Source: Burkholderia glumae LMG 2196 = ATCC 33617 (GTDB lineage: Bacteria; Pseudomonadota; Gammaproteobacteria; Burkholderiales; Burkholderiaceae). Taken from it: a DNA stretch of 64,000 nucleotides. Below the pieces are notes generated by a model. The model was given only the letters and a program-made list of their open reading frames with translations. It searched no databases and was not told the origin of the DNA. The position numbers were made by a program, and so were the translations under genes. The number at the start of each line of letters is the position of its first letter. Within the stretch, counting starts at the first letter, position 1. Below, in pieces: positions 9,301-18,900 of this stretch. The stretch lies in assembly GCF_000960995.1 (NCBI RefSeq), contig NZ_CP009434.1, forward strand, positions 1,488,001 to 1,552,000, read 5' to 3'.

Positions 9301-10541
9301 TCCAGCTTCTCCTCCATTTGCTCGGCGCGCGCTATCTTGGCCGTCATGTTACGAAACTGCTGATTCTCGGCGCGATCTGGCTTGGCGTCGGAGCATTCGT
9401 GGTAGTCGATGCGCTGGACGGCGCACTGTGGTTTCCGCTGCAAACCTTCGGCGTGCTGCTGGCAACGGAAGGCGCCGCTGCGATCGTGCTGGCGAAGAGC
9501 GGCTTGTCTATACAGACCCGCTTTCGCGTTATAAAAGGTCTGATCGGCGTGCTGATTGGCATACTCATCATCATCCGCCACCGCTATTCCGACTTTCTCC
9601 TCGCCATGACTTTCGGTGCGGGCTTCGCGCTAGAGGGGGCTCTCCTTATCGCGGCGGCATGGGTGGTGCGGTACCGCCATTGGCGCTCCACCATGGCGCT
9701 CGGCGCGATGAGCCTGGCGCTGGCGATCTTTTTCTTCCAACCGTACCCGACGCACTATCGCGGCACGGTGCCGTACTGCATCGGCCTGTGGATGGCCGTC
9801 AGCGGCTGCCGCATGATCTGGCTGTATCTCCGTGTGCGCAAGGGGGTGCTGGCGGAAGTCGCGGACACGCCATTGAACGTGACTTCCAATGCGGTGCCGA
9901 TGATCGTGCACGTATGGACACCTGTAGGTTCGGCAAAGAGTAAGGCGCTCAACCGCCCGGTGATGGATCGCTATATCGCCGCAGTCGACGCCGACGGTGT
10001 GATTTCCACCGGTCATGCGGCGCTGGAGGCTGGCGATCTTTACTTGAGCCTCTACCCCGCAGTGGAGATCGACCGTTCTCCTGAAGAGTTCGCACGTTTG
10101 CTGCGGGCCGATGCCTTCAACAACGTGGCTGGACGTTATCTGCCGAGCTATCCGGAAGAAGCGGCCAACTGGTGCGAATCGACCGCGCGCATTACTTTCC
10201 GCCGTTTCGATTTTGCCCGTCTTCGCGACTTCGTGCGTGGCTATCAATCAACCGCGATCTACAACCTTACCAATCGAAACTGTTCGAGCACCGTCGCGGA
10301 AGGCCTCGAAGCCGCGCTCGCGGGCACGGCGTATCGCGACGGTGGCTGGGCGGATGCGCTGCGCCCGATCGCGACGCCCGAATTGTGGATCGCCGCGCAG
10401 TTGCGCCATCGCGCCCGCACCATGGCATGGACGCCGGGACTGGTGCTCGATTACGCACGCGCGCTACGCGTGGTGACCGATCCACCAGCGCTCGGTTGGC
10501 TTGCACTGGCGACGCGGGTTTTCAGACATGCGCGCCGCTAG
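9297..10541 (+). CDS. HdeD-like membrane domain fused to a possible permuted papain-like domain
   Basis: A 414-residue protein. Residues 1-180 hold about six hydrophobic helices resembling the HdeD/DUF308 type. Residues 200-360 are soluble, with HVWTPVG (His205), DGVISTGHAAL (His240) and, much later, NLTNRNCSST (Cys329). A His-containing strand preceding an N-C-S-S helix is the order expected of circularly permuted NlpC/P60 or papain-like hydrolases, where a Cys attacks an amide or ester. This assignment is by motif order only. It overlaps the upstream gene by 4 bases and is followed 17 bases later by another membrane gene. Confidence 0.7.
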   Translation: MIQLLLHLLGARYLGRHVTKLLILGAIWLGVGAFVVVDALDGALWFPLQTFGVLLATEGAAAIVLAKSGLSIQTRFRVIKGLIGVLIGILIIIRHRYSDFLLAMTFGAGFALEGALLIAAAWVVRYRHWRSTMALGAMSLALAIFFFQPYPTHYRGTVPYCIGLWMAVSGCRMIWLYLRVRKGVLAEVADTPLNVTSNAVPMIVHVWTPVGSAKSKALNRPVMDRYIAAVDADGVISTGHAALEAGDLYLSLYPAVEIDRSPEEFARLLRADAFNNVAGRYLPSYPEEAANWCESTARITFRRFDFARLRDFVRGYQSTAIYNLTNRNCSSTVAEGLEAALAGTAYRDGGWADALRPIATPELWIAAQLRHRARTMAWTPGLVLDYARALRVVTDPPALGWLALATRVFRHARR

Positions 10542-10558
10542 CCGCGCCGGATCGCCTC

Positions 10559-11128
10559 ATGGAAAAGTTCACGCACGTGCGCATTGTCATGGGCATGATC
10601 GTCAGCCTTGGGCTGACACATATGCTCAAGGGACTGAGTTTGACGGTCCAGCATCCGTCGCACAAGAATATCTATCCGATCCATATGGCGTGGGTCGCGT
10701 CGTTGATTCTGAATATCCTGCAGTTCTGGTGGTGGGAATTCTCGCTGAAAGAGATCCCGGTGTGGACCTTCGGTATTTACCTGTACCTGATCTTCTATGC
10801 GTTCATCATCTATCTGATGAGCGCGATGCTTTTTCCCGACTCGTTGCGTGACTACAAGGACTATCGCGACTATTTCATGTCGCGGCGCGTGTGGTTTTTC
10901 GGCCTCGCACTTGCAGAAAACATCGTCGATATCGGCGATTCATTGATCAAGGGCGAGTTGCACGTAGCGGAACTCGGAGATTTTTACTGGATAAAGGCCG
11001 CCGCGTTTAGCGTCTGCTGCATTGTGGCCATGCGCACGCGCAATCAGGTCTACCATGCGAGCTTCGTCGCGCTGAATCTCATTGCGCAGGTCATGCTCGT
11101 CGCGAATATGTCATGGAACCATGTGTGA
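10559..11128 (+). CDS. Integral membrane protein, 189 residues
   Basis: Begins MEKFTHVRIVMGMIVSLGLT. About six hydrophobic helices span almost the whole length, with a charged central loop containing DSLRDYKDYRDYFM. I do not recognise the family. ATG 10559 is 17 bases after the preceding stop; the longer in-frame extension upstream is a shadow of that gene. It is the third member of the cassette that starts at 8527. Confidence 0.75.
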   Translation: MEKFTHVRIVMGMIVSLGLTHMLKGLSLTVQHPSHKNIYPIHMAWVASLILNILQFWWWEFSLKEIPVWTFGIYLYLIFYAFIIYLMSAMLFPDSLRDYKDYRDYFMSRRVWFFGLALAENIVDIGDSLIKGELHVAELGDFYWIKAAAFSVCCIVAMRTRNQVYHASFVALNLIAQVMLVANMSWNHV

Positions 11129-11134
11129 AGTTCG

Positions 11135-11539
11135 ATGCGCCGTTGGTTGAGGAATAGTGACGTGCTGCTCCGGCCCTATACGATCCGCTACTCAACGCCC
11201 GTGTTCCACGTGAATGCGGTAAATGGCGACGATTCCCTTGGCCCGGCTCCGAGTGGACGAAACAATGCGATTCGCTTGAAAGCCGGAGAATCCATATGGC
11301 TGGCTATTGCCGCGGGCAACTATGAGACTCCGATTCGTTTGGCGTGGTATGACTCGTCTGCCTGGTTGGATTATCGCATCAATAGAAAAGAGGGATTAAT
11401 AACAGAAGCGGGAGATTTGTCCCGCCTGGGCGGTTCAGCGCCGTACCGGGTACGCTCGGCTACGTCACGATTAAGACGAGCCCTCGCGCTGCAGCGGGCT
11501 CGATGCGAAACCAAGATGTTGTGGCACCAGTTCACGTGA
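11135..11539 (+). CDS. Hypothetical protein, 134 residues, possibly chimeric
   Basis: Starts 6 bases after the upstream membrane gene. The first half (MRRWLRNSDVLLRPYTIRYS, then AIRLKAGESIWLAIAAGNYE) looks protein-like. The last 35 residues (RVRSATSRLRRALALQRARC) are Arg-rich and look out of frame. I suspect a truncated or rearranged gene at the junction between the GC-rich cassette and the low-GC protease gene. Function unknown. Confidence 0.35.
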   Translation: MRRWLRNSDVLLRPYTIRYSTPVFHVNAVNGDDSLGPAPSGRNNAIRLKAGESIWLAIAAGNYETPIRLAWYDSSAWLDYRINRKEGLITEAGDLSRLGGSAPYRVRSATSRLRRALALQRARCETKMLWHQFT

Positions 11540-11645
11540 TTCAATAAGTCATCCGGCTTTTAAGATTGGATGCAGAGTGTTGATGAGAATTGGAAATTTT
11601 TCTGACAGTGGTTGTCTATTCTTTTGAATGAAGTGGGGTTGGTTC

Positions 11646-13493
11646 ATGAAAAATAAATTTTCCCGATCAGTGATGTTTTCGGCTGTGGTGTTTTTGTCGG
11701 CATGCGGTGGTGGTGATGATGCACCTTTGCCTCCCAATCCCCAGCCGCAAGCATCGACAACCGTGATGGTTTATATGGTTGGGTCTAATTTGGAAAGCAT
11801 CCATAAAAGTGCGGATGAGAATATAATCGAAATGCTTAAGGCGTCGCTCCCTCCCAATACCAATGTTGTAATTGAAACCGGAGGGGCCGACGTCAGTAAC
11901 GATGCGTCTCGGCAGATTCCGGATTGGATTGGTGTGAGGCGGCACGTACTATCGAGCGGAAAAATCCAGCAGGTCTCTGAGCTCGGGCGGCTAGACATGG
12001 GTGCGCCCAAGACATTGTCTGATTTTATCTATTGGGCGCAAAAACAGTATCCGGCAGGCAGTTATAAACTGCTGATGTGGGATCACGGTGGAGGTTGGAC
12101 GGGTTTTGGTGGGGATGAAAATACTAAGGCTGCAGATGGCTCCAATTCGATGCTGTCTCTGAATGCCTTGGCTCAAGGCATTCGCGACGGGGTCCAGGCA
12201 TCGAATATTCATTTCGATGTTATTGGGTTCGATGCCTGCTTGATGGCTACAGTTGAGGTGTCGACTGCACTGAGCCCATATGCCAACTATCTTTTGGCTT
12301 CCGAAGAAATTGAGCCGGGATCGGGCTGGAATTGGACGTCGGTTATTTCGTCGGCGGCTCAAGAGGCACGAACCTTTGGAAAGGTCGTTGCGGATTCTTA
12401 TATCTTGAAACAAGAATCTGAGAAAAAAGACGGGACACTGTCTCTCATCGATCTACAAAAAATTGGTGCGGTCCAAAGTGCTCTCGAATCATGGTCGGAT
12501 TCGGTTATGGCCAAGGCGAGTGCGAATGATAGTAGCTGGTCCAACATAGTTTGGAAGCGCGCCACTTCGCTCGGTTTCGGCGGAACCGGCGACGGCACTA
12601 ACGGAGATGGATACCTTGATTTGGTGGATTTAAAGCTTTTCTCGAGAAGCATCTCGGACATCGTGCAAGGCTCGGAGAAACTATCTGATTCGATCAGTCA
12701 GGCGGTGGTTTATAATAACACCACTTATAACTATGGCAATGCTTCCGGGCTGACGGCATATTTTCCTTCTCGTTCATTGAGTAGTGCTGCCGGCTCTTTG
12801 CGTTATCAAGCTATCAATTTTTCTCAAAAATATCAGGATTTTTCAAAAAACTATCTTTCCGTGATTTCGGCAAAGCCGCGTATTCATGAAATTGATGCTG
12901 CAGTCAAAAATGGAGCGATTGCGGCTGATATCAGGGGTGATGCTGGCGTTCTTGATGTTGATAGTTTGTTGTTCTCTTCAGTGAATTCTGATGGTACGGC
13001 AACGTTGGTGGGCAGCATGCCGATCTATTCTGGCGCGCAAAACTTCAGGGCAACGGTATCGGTGACGGCTCCGCTCTACGGTGCTTGGCTGACCTTGAAT
13101 GGTTATCCGCTGATTTTGGGTTATCTGAATCAACAGGGTGACGACCAGCTCTGGGGGGCGCCAATTGAATTGAATGGTGAATTTACCTATTTGTTGTACA
13201 CCAAGGAAAATGATGGAAGTTGGGTTGCAGTGGGGACTGCTTCTTCCATAAAAGACCCTGTCTATCGGGTGATGCCTTTGCCTTCTGCTGATGACAAGAT
13301 TCAAATCTTGGGTGCGAAATTTGATGTGGGGGCTGCAAAAGCAGTAACCTTGATGCCTGTTACTCCGGAATTTAGCACCGGCAACTTCAATCTACAATTT
13401 ACGTCAGTTCCGGCCGGTATGAGTCAAGCCGTTTTGGATACGGACGCCACGTTTGACGCCAAGCTTTCCGACATTTATCCCCGCTCAAACTAG
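11646..13493 (+). CDS. Clostripain-family (C11) lipoprotein protease
   Basis: Lipoprotein with signal peptide MKNKFSRSVMFSAVVFLSAC (lipobox LSAC, lipidated Cys20), so membrane-anchored and facing the periplasm or outside. The peptidase C11 core carries His147 in MWDHGGGWTG and Cys198 in GFDACLMA, the expected catalytic dyad. About residues 410-615 form a separate beta-rich C-terminal part. Start 11646 follows a GTGGGG ribosome-binding site and gives a proper signal peptide. Base composition is clearly lower in GC than all neighbours and Asn/Ser/Lys codons are common, a sign of recent transfer. Family members cleave after Arg or Lys. Confidence 0.9.
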   Translation: MKNKFSRSVMFSAVVFLSACGGGDDAPLPPNPQPQASTTVMVYMVGSNLESIHKSADENIIEMLKASLPPNTNVVIETGGADVSNDASRQIPDWIGVRRHVLSSGKIQQVSELGRLDMGAPKTLSDFIYWAQKQYPAGSYKLLMWDHGGGWTGFGGDENTKAADGSNSMLSLNALAQGIRDGVQASNIHFDVIGFDACLMATVEVSTALSPYANYLLASEEIEPGSGWNWTSVISSAAQEARTFGKVVADSYILKQESEKKDGTLSLIDLQKIGAVQSALESWSDSVMAKASANDSSWSNIVWKRATSLGFGGTGDGTNGDGYLDLVDLKLFSRSISDIVQGSEKLSDSISQAVVYNNTTYNYGNASGLTAYFPSRSLSSAAGSLRYQAINFSQKYQDFSKNYLSVISAKPRIHEIDAAVKNGAIAADIRGDAGVLDVDSLLFSSVNSDGTATLVGSMPIYSGAQNFRATVSVTAPLYGAWLTLNGYPLILGYLNQQGDDQLWGAPIELNGEFTYLLYTKENDGSWVAVGTASSIKDPVYRVMPLPSADDKIQILGAKFDVGAAKAVTLMPVTPEFSTGNFNLQFTSVPAGMSQAVLDTDATFDAKLSDIYPRSN

Positions 13494-14361
13494 GGACCGG
13501 CCTTGCGATTTTCGGGCCAGTTGAAGCTCGAGGGAATGGCTTCCCACGGAGAAAGGAAGTCATGAAGAAGAGCCGGTTTACGGAATAGCACATGGTCACG
13601 ATCCTGCGCGAGGCGGCCAGGGCGCTGGTCGAGCAGGTCGCCTAGGCGAAGGCGCGTGGCCTGTCGGAACGGCGAGCGTGCGCGCTGATGTCGGTGGCGA
13701 GGTCGACGCTGCGTTAGGAGTCGAGGCTCGCCAAGCGCGATACGCCGGTGCTGGCAGCAATGTGTATGCTGTCGGCGCAATACCCGCGCTACGGTTACCG
13801 TCGGATCCAGATTTTTCTGGATCGGCAAGGCCATCCGATGAGCGCCGACCGGGCTTGGCGCCGGTGGTGGCTCGCGGGCTTGCCGGTGGCTCGCAAACGC
13901 CCACGCCGGCGAGTATTGGTGCATCGCCCTTGGCCTCAACCAGCCAAGGCGGCCCGGCACGTCTGGGCCTATGACTTCGTGTTCGATGCCTGCGCCAACG
14001 CTCAGCAGCTGAAGTGCCTGACGGTGATCGACGAATACACGCGCGAATGCCTGGCCGTCGATATGGCAGGGGCGATTCGCTCGGGGCGGGTGATCGAAGG
14101 GCTGTCACGGCTGGTCAGCCTGCACGGTGCGCCACGTTACCTGGGTTCGGACAATGGCCCGGAGTTCGTGTCACGCGCCATTCGAAATGGGCGGCTCGGA
14201 ACGGCATGGAGATGGCGTCGAGCGATCCCGGCAAGCCATGGCGGAACGGTACGGATGAAAGCTTCAACGGCAAGTTCAGGGACGAATGTCTGAGCCTGGA
14301 GTGGTTTCGGACACGGCTCGAGGCCAAGGTCGTCATTGAGCAATGGCGGCGTCGCTACAAT

Positions 14362-15576
14362 TGTAGAAGTTCAGACTTGATCTGACAGTAAGGCCTTGCC
14401 AAGAGGCGGGGTTACCCGTTTTGATAGAGGTGCGAATCTTCATCAAAACAGCGCGCAAGCGCCAAGGAGTAACCCCGTGAGTAGTCTCAACCAAAATGTC
14501 ATCCGCCACAAGATCGGTCTGCTGAATCTGGCCGCCGAGCTGGGCAACGTGTCGAAAGCCTGCAAGGTGATGGGGCTGTCGCGCGATACGTTCTACCGCT
14601 ATCAGAACGCCGTGGCCGAGGGCGGCGTCGATGCCCTGTTCGACAGCAATCGGCGCAAGCCGAATCCCAAGAATCGAGTCGATGAAGCGACGGAAATCGC
14701 CGTGCTGGCCTATGCCATCGAGCAGCCCGCCCACGGGCAGGTTCGGGTCAGCAACGAATTACGCCGGCGCGGCATTTTCGTGTCTGCATCCGGCGTTCGT
14801 TCGATCTGGCTGCGTCACGCGTTGTCGTCCTTCAAGCTGAGGCTCGTGGCGCTGGAGAAGCAGGTCGCTGAAAAAGGCATCGTGCTGAGCGAGGACCAGG
14901 TGGCCGCGCTGGAAAGAAAGCAGGACGACGATGTGGCTCATGGCGAAATCGAAACCGCTCATCCCGGCTATCTGGGCTCGCAGGACACGTTCTACGTGGG
15001 CACGATCAAGGGCGTAGGCCGGATTTACCAGCAGACCTTCGTCGACACCTACAGCAAAGTGGCGATGGCCAAGCTGTACACGACCAAGACGCCGATCACG
15101 GCGGCCGATCTGCTCAATGACCGGGTGTTGCCGTTCTTCGAGGAGCACGGCATGGGTGTGATCCGCATGCTGACCGATCGAGGCACGGAGTATTGCGGCA
15201 AGCCGGAATCGCACGATTATCAGCTGTACCTGGCGCTGAACGACATCGAGCACACCAAAACCAAGGCGCGACATCCGCAGACCAATGGCATCTGCGAGCG
15301 GTTCCATAAAACCATCCTGCAGGAGTTTTATCAGGTCGCGTTCCGCCACAAGCTCTATCTGACGCTGGCGGAACTGCAGGTCGATCTCGATACTTGGCTG
15401 ATGTACTACAACGGCGAGCGAACGCATCAAGGTAAGATGTGTTGTGGTCGCACGCCTTTGCAGACGCTCATCGCGGGCAAGGAGGTGTGGAAGGAGAAAG
15501 TGAGCCACCTGAATCTGATCTGACAGTCACGCACCGTCGGAACGGGTAACTGTCAGATCGGGTCGCGACTTCTACA
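14362..15576. mobile_element. IS481-family insertion sequence, complete, 1215 bp
   Basis: Inverted repeats begin TGTAGAAGTTCAGACTTGAT on the left and TGTAGAAGTCGCGACCCGAT on the complement of the right end; both share ATCTGACAGT just inside. The 7-bp direct repeat CTACAAT flanks it (14355-14361 and 15577-15583), and removing the element with one copy restores the reading frame of the surrounding IS3 transposase. A 77-bp fusion of the two ends of the same element type occurs at 26092-26168. Confidence 0.93.
14477..15523 (+). CDS. IS481-family transposase
   Basis: 348-residue integrase-like transposase. It opens with a helix-turn-helix region (LGNVSKACKVMGLSRDTFYR) and the catalytic core holds Asp in FVDTYSKVA, Asp in LTDRGTEY and Glu in NGICERFHKT. 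GTG 14477 is the start because AAGGAGT lies 7 bases upstream; the earlier in-frame Met is inside the terminal repeat region. The frame is intact, so the element may be active. Confidence 0.92.
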   Translation: MSSLNQNVIRHKIGLLNLAAELGNVSKACKVMGLSRDTFYRYQNAVAEGGVDALFDSNRRKPNPKNRVDEATEIAVLAYAIEQPAHGQVRVSNELRRRGIFVSASGVRSIWLRHALSSFKLRLVALEKQVAEKGIVLSEDQVAALERKQDDDVAHGEIETAHPGYLGSQDTFYVGTIKGVGRIYQQTFVDTYSKVAMAKLYTTKTPITAADLLNDRVLPFFEEHGMGVIRMLTDRGTEYCGKPESHDYQLYLALNDIEHTKTKARHPQTNGICERFHKTILQEFYQVAFRHKLYLTLAELQVDLDTWLMYYNGERTHQGKMCCGRTPLQTLIAGKEVWKEKVSHLNLI

Positions 15577-15993
15577 CTACAATGGCATTCGGCCGTATTC
15601 GAGTCTGGCCTACCCGACACCCAACCAGTTCAAGCAGCGATACTGTTCAACTGAAGCAATCGAGGCCGTTCCCCGAGATCGAATCGGTCCGAAGAAGTCA
15701 GGCAGGTCATACGTCACAGCGAGACCCCGGCAGTCAGGGTTGGCTGTCCACGCAACATAGCTTGGTGCCCCGAGTTATGTAAAAATAGCCTCCTTTAAAG
15801 CATATCTCTTCGCATTTTGAAACGGGCCGCCGAGGATGTGCATCGGTATGGTTCGACCTGGTGGTGATTGTCTTAGCGGCTCCTAGGCAAACGCTGCACC
15901 TGCTGGCCTTGGCTTTATTTTCGGCAAGCCACGGCAGCGGAACGCTGCGTTTGATTCGGGTGCCGATTAACCGAGAGCAAAAGTCATCTCACC

Positions 15994-18900
15994 ATGACCG
16001 CATCGACTCAGATTCAACCGAAGCCTACCGACGTCTTCGTCTCGCCCCTCGACGATCTTCATCCCGCTGACATCGATGCCAATCTCAAGGCGCTCGATCG
16101 CTGGCTCGTGGATGTCAGCGGGGGCGTGCTGACCTTGGATCGTGTCGAAACCATCGCGCGCAATGCGCCCGTGCTTGCGAATATCTTCGCGGCCGTCGAC
16201 CTGATCGCAGACATCCGCGCGATGATCGACCACGGCGACCGGCCGATCGACCTGTTCGATTGGGTGAATCTCGGCCTGGACCTGATCGGCGTGATCCCCA
16301 TTCCGATGGGAACCGCCCAGATTCGCATGGGGGCGCGGCCCATGCTCAAGCTGCTTCGCGAGGAAATCGCGAAGAACGGCAAGGCGATGGGCGAGGCCGC
16401 GATGCAGATGGTGCGTGACGGCATCATCACCGCGATCGTCGCCAGCCTGCAGGCGCGCTACGCCGGCGAAATCGAGACCTTCCTCACCGCGCTGCGTGCC
16501 GAGTTGGCTGCCGTGCTGAGTGCCGCTGCCGACTATGTCGGCAAGGTGATGAACGGCTTGGCCGACCTGTTCGCACACGCGGCGGGCGAACCCCTGGACT
16601 ACGGCAAGGATCTCGACCAGGCCGGCCAGCACCTGAGCGCGGCCACGCGCAACATCCTCTACGAGCCGGGCGAAGCGTTCGACAACATCGGCGCGCTGTT
16701 TTACGACGCGGTCAGGGTGGTCGGGAAGGAAACGATCAACACCGCGACGTCCGTCGCGAAGTACATCGACTCGGATGCCAGCGCGAAGCTCATGAGCGTG
16801 GCCAATTCGCTACGGCGGAAGGTGCCGGCCGTGCAACAGGCGGTGCGGGGACTCGATGGCAACGAGGTGGGCAAGATCGGCTGGCTGATCCTCGTGTGCG
16901 AGGAAGGCGTGATGCGCTGGCGCAAGACGCATCCCAAGCCGCAGGCGGTGGGCATCCCGTCGAAGGGCGCCTCGAAGGCCGAGGAGCGGCGCGGGCAGGG
17001 GCCGACCGAGACGCTCGGCGCCACGGCGCCGGCGAAGCACCCCGGGCCGAATTGCTGCAACTCGACCGGGCCGGTGCCCACGCCGGCCGCCAGTTCGCCC
17101 GGCTCGATCGGCTATGCCCTGGGCGACGAGTGGATCGACCATGACGATTTCGTGATCGACGGCCCGCTGCCGATTGCCTGGACGCGAACCTATCGATCGT
17201 TTTTCGACGGCAACGACGAGCAGGGCGAGCTCGGGCCGCGGTGGATCACGCCGTACACCGTGCGCTTCGACGTGCAGGCGACGAAACTCGTCTATCACGA
17301 TGCGGAAGGCCGCAGTCTCGATTACCCCCTGCTGGAAGTGGGCGGCGCCCACGACGACCGCGCCGAAAACCTGACACTGCTGCGGGTCGACGAGCGGTGG
17401 ATCGCACTGACGCGTGGCCACGACATGCTCGAGGCATACGAACGCCACGGCGATCGGTATCGCCTGGCGTTCGTCAAGGACCGCGCCGGCAATCAGCTGA
17501 CGGCCGACTATGACGAGGCGGGGCGCCTCTATCGCCTGCTCGTGCCGCATCGGCAAGTCGCGTTCAAGCACGACGCGCGCGGGCGAATCGTCGAAGTCTT
17601 CGAGCACGACGCGGACGGCGAGCGCGTGGGGCGCCTCGCTGCCTACGAGTATGACGCGCAAGGCGATCTGGTTGCGGCCAGCGACCGATACGGCAACCGA
17701 CGTGAGTATCGATATCGTCACCACCTGCTGACGCGCTACACCGACCGCACCGGGCGCGGCATGAACCTGGAATGGGACGGGACAGATCCGAAAGCGCGCT
17801 GCGTGCGCGAGTACCGGGACGACGGCAGCGACGAGGTTCGGCTCGCGTGGCATCCGAGTTTCCGGATGGTCGCGATCACCGACGCACTCGGGCAGGTCAC
17901 CCGGCACTACTACACCATCAAGGGCTATTCGTTCCGGGTCATTCACCCGGACGGCAGCGAGGAATGGCTCTACCGCGACCGCAACGACAAGCTGGTGCAG
18001 TACATCCACCGCGACGGCGGCACCGAGTTCTTCGACTACGACGCTCGCGGCAACCTGACCCGTCATCAGCGCGTGGACGGCTCGGTGATCGAGATGGTCT
18101 ACGATCAACAGGACCAGCTGGTCAAGACTATCGATCCGCACGGCCACGCCTGGATTCAGGAGTACGACGCCGCCGGCAACGTCGTCCTGGCGAGAGACCC
18201 GCTTGGGCACGAGACGAAGTACCAGTACAACGCCCAGGGGCTACCGACGGCGGTGGTCGACGCGAAGGGTGGGAAGAAGTCGCTCGAGTACGACGAGAGC
18301 GGCCGCCTCCTGTCGTTCAGGGACTGCTCGGGGAAGACGACGCACTGGACGTACGATGCGGCCGGCCGGCTCGTGGAGATGCGAGACCCGGCCGGCACCC
18401 CGACAAGCTACCGGTACGGCGCAAACGGGCAGTTGGAGGAGATCGTGTCGCCGGCCGGCACCGAGCACATCCAGCACGACGCGGAGGGCCGGCTTCTCGC
18501 CGCGACCGACCCCTTGCAGCGCACGACCTGCTACACCTACGACGCGGGCGGGCGTGTCATTACGCGCATCGACGCGCTCGGCCAGCGCCTCGCCTACGGC
18601 TACGACCGCCTGGGCCGGCTGGTGCGGCTGACCGATGCGAACGATGCCGCCTACACGTTCCGGTACGATCCGGCCGGCCAGCTGGCCGAGGAGACGGAAT
18701 TCGACGGGAAGACCCGGCGATATCGGTATGACGAGGCGAGCGGCCGCCTGGCGTCGATCGAGGAAGCGGGACGGACCACGGAACTCGGTCAGGACCGCGC
18801 CGGGCGGATCTCGCGACGCAGCTGCGGCGATGAAGCCGAACAGTACGGCTACGACGCGAGCGGCCGCTTGGTCGAGGCCAGCAACCGGTACAGCCGAATC

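Larger units (their letters stand above)
13562..15760 (+). pseudogene. Degenerate IS3-family (IS407-like) transposase, interrupted by an IS481 element
   Basis: Starts as MKKSRFTE followed by a stop, then continues through further in-frame stops (e.g. TAG in place of Tyr near 13714) into recognisable orfB text: AQYPRYGYRRIQIFLDRQGH, AYDFVFDACANAQQLKCLTV, GAPRYLGSDNGPEFVS. An internal deletion near 14180 changes frame, after which NGTDESFNGKFRDECLS continues. The gene is split after codon N in RRRYN by the IS481 element at 14362-15576, then resumes GIRPYSSLAYPTPNQFKQ to a stop at 15758-15760. It is dead several times over. Confidence 0.85.
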
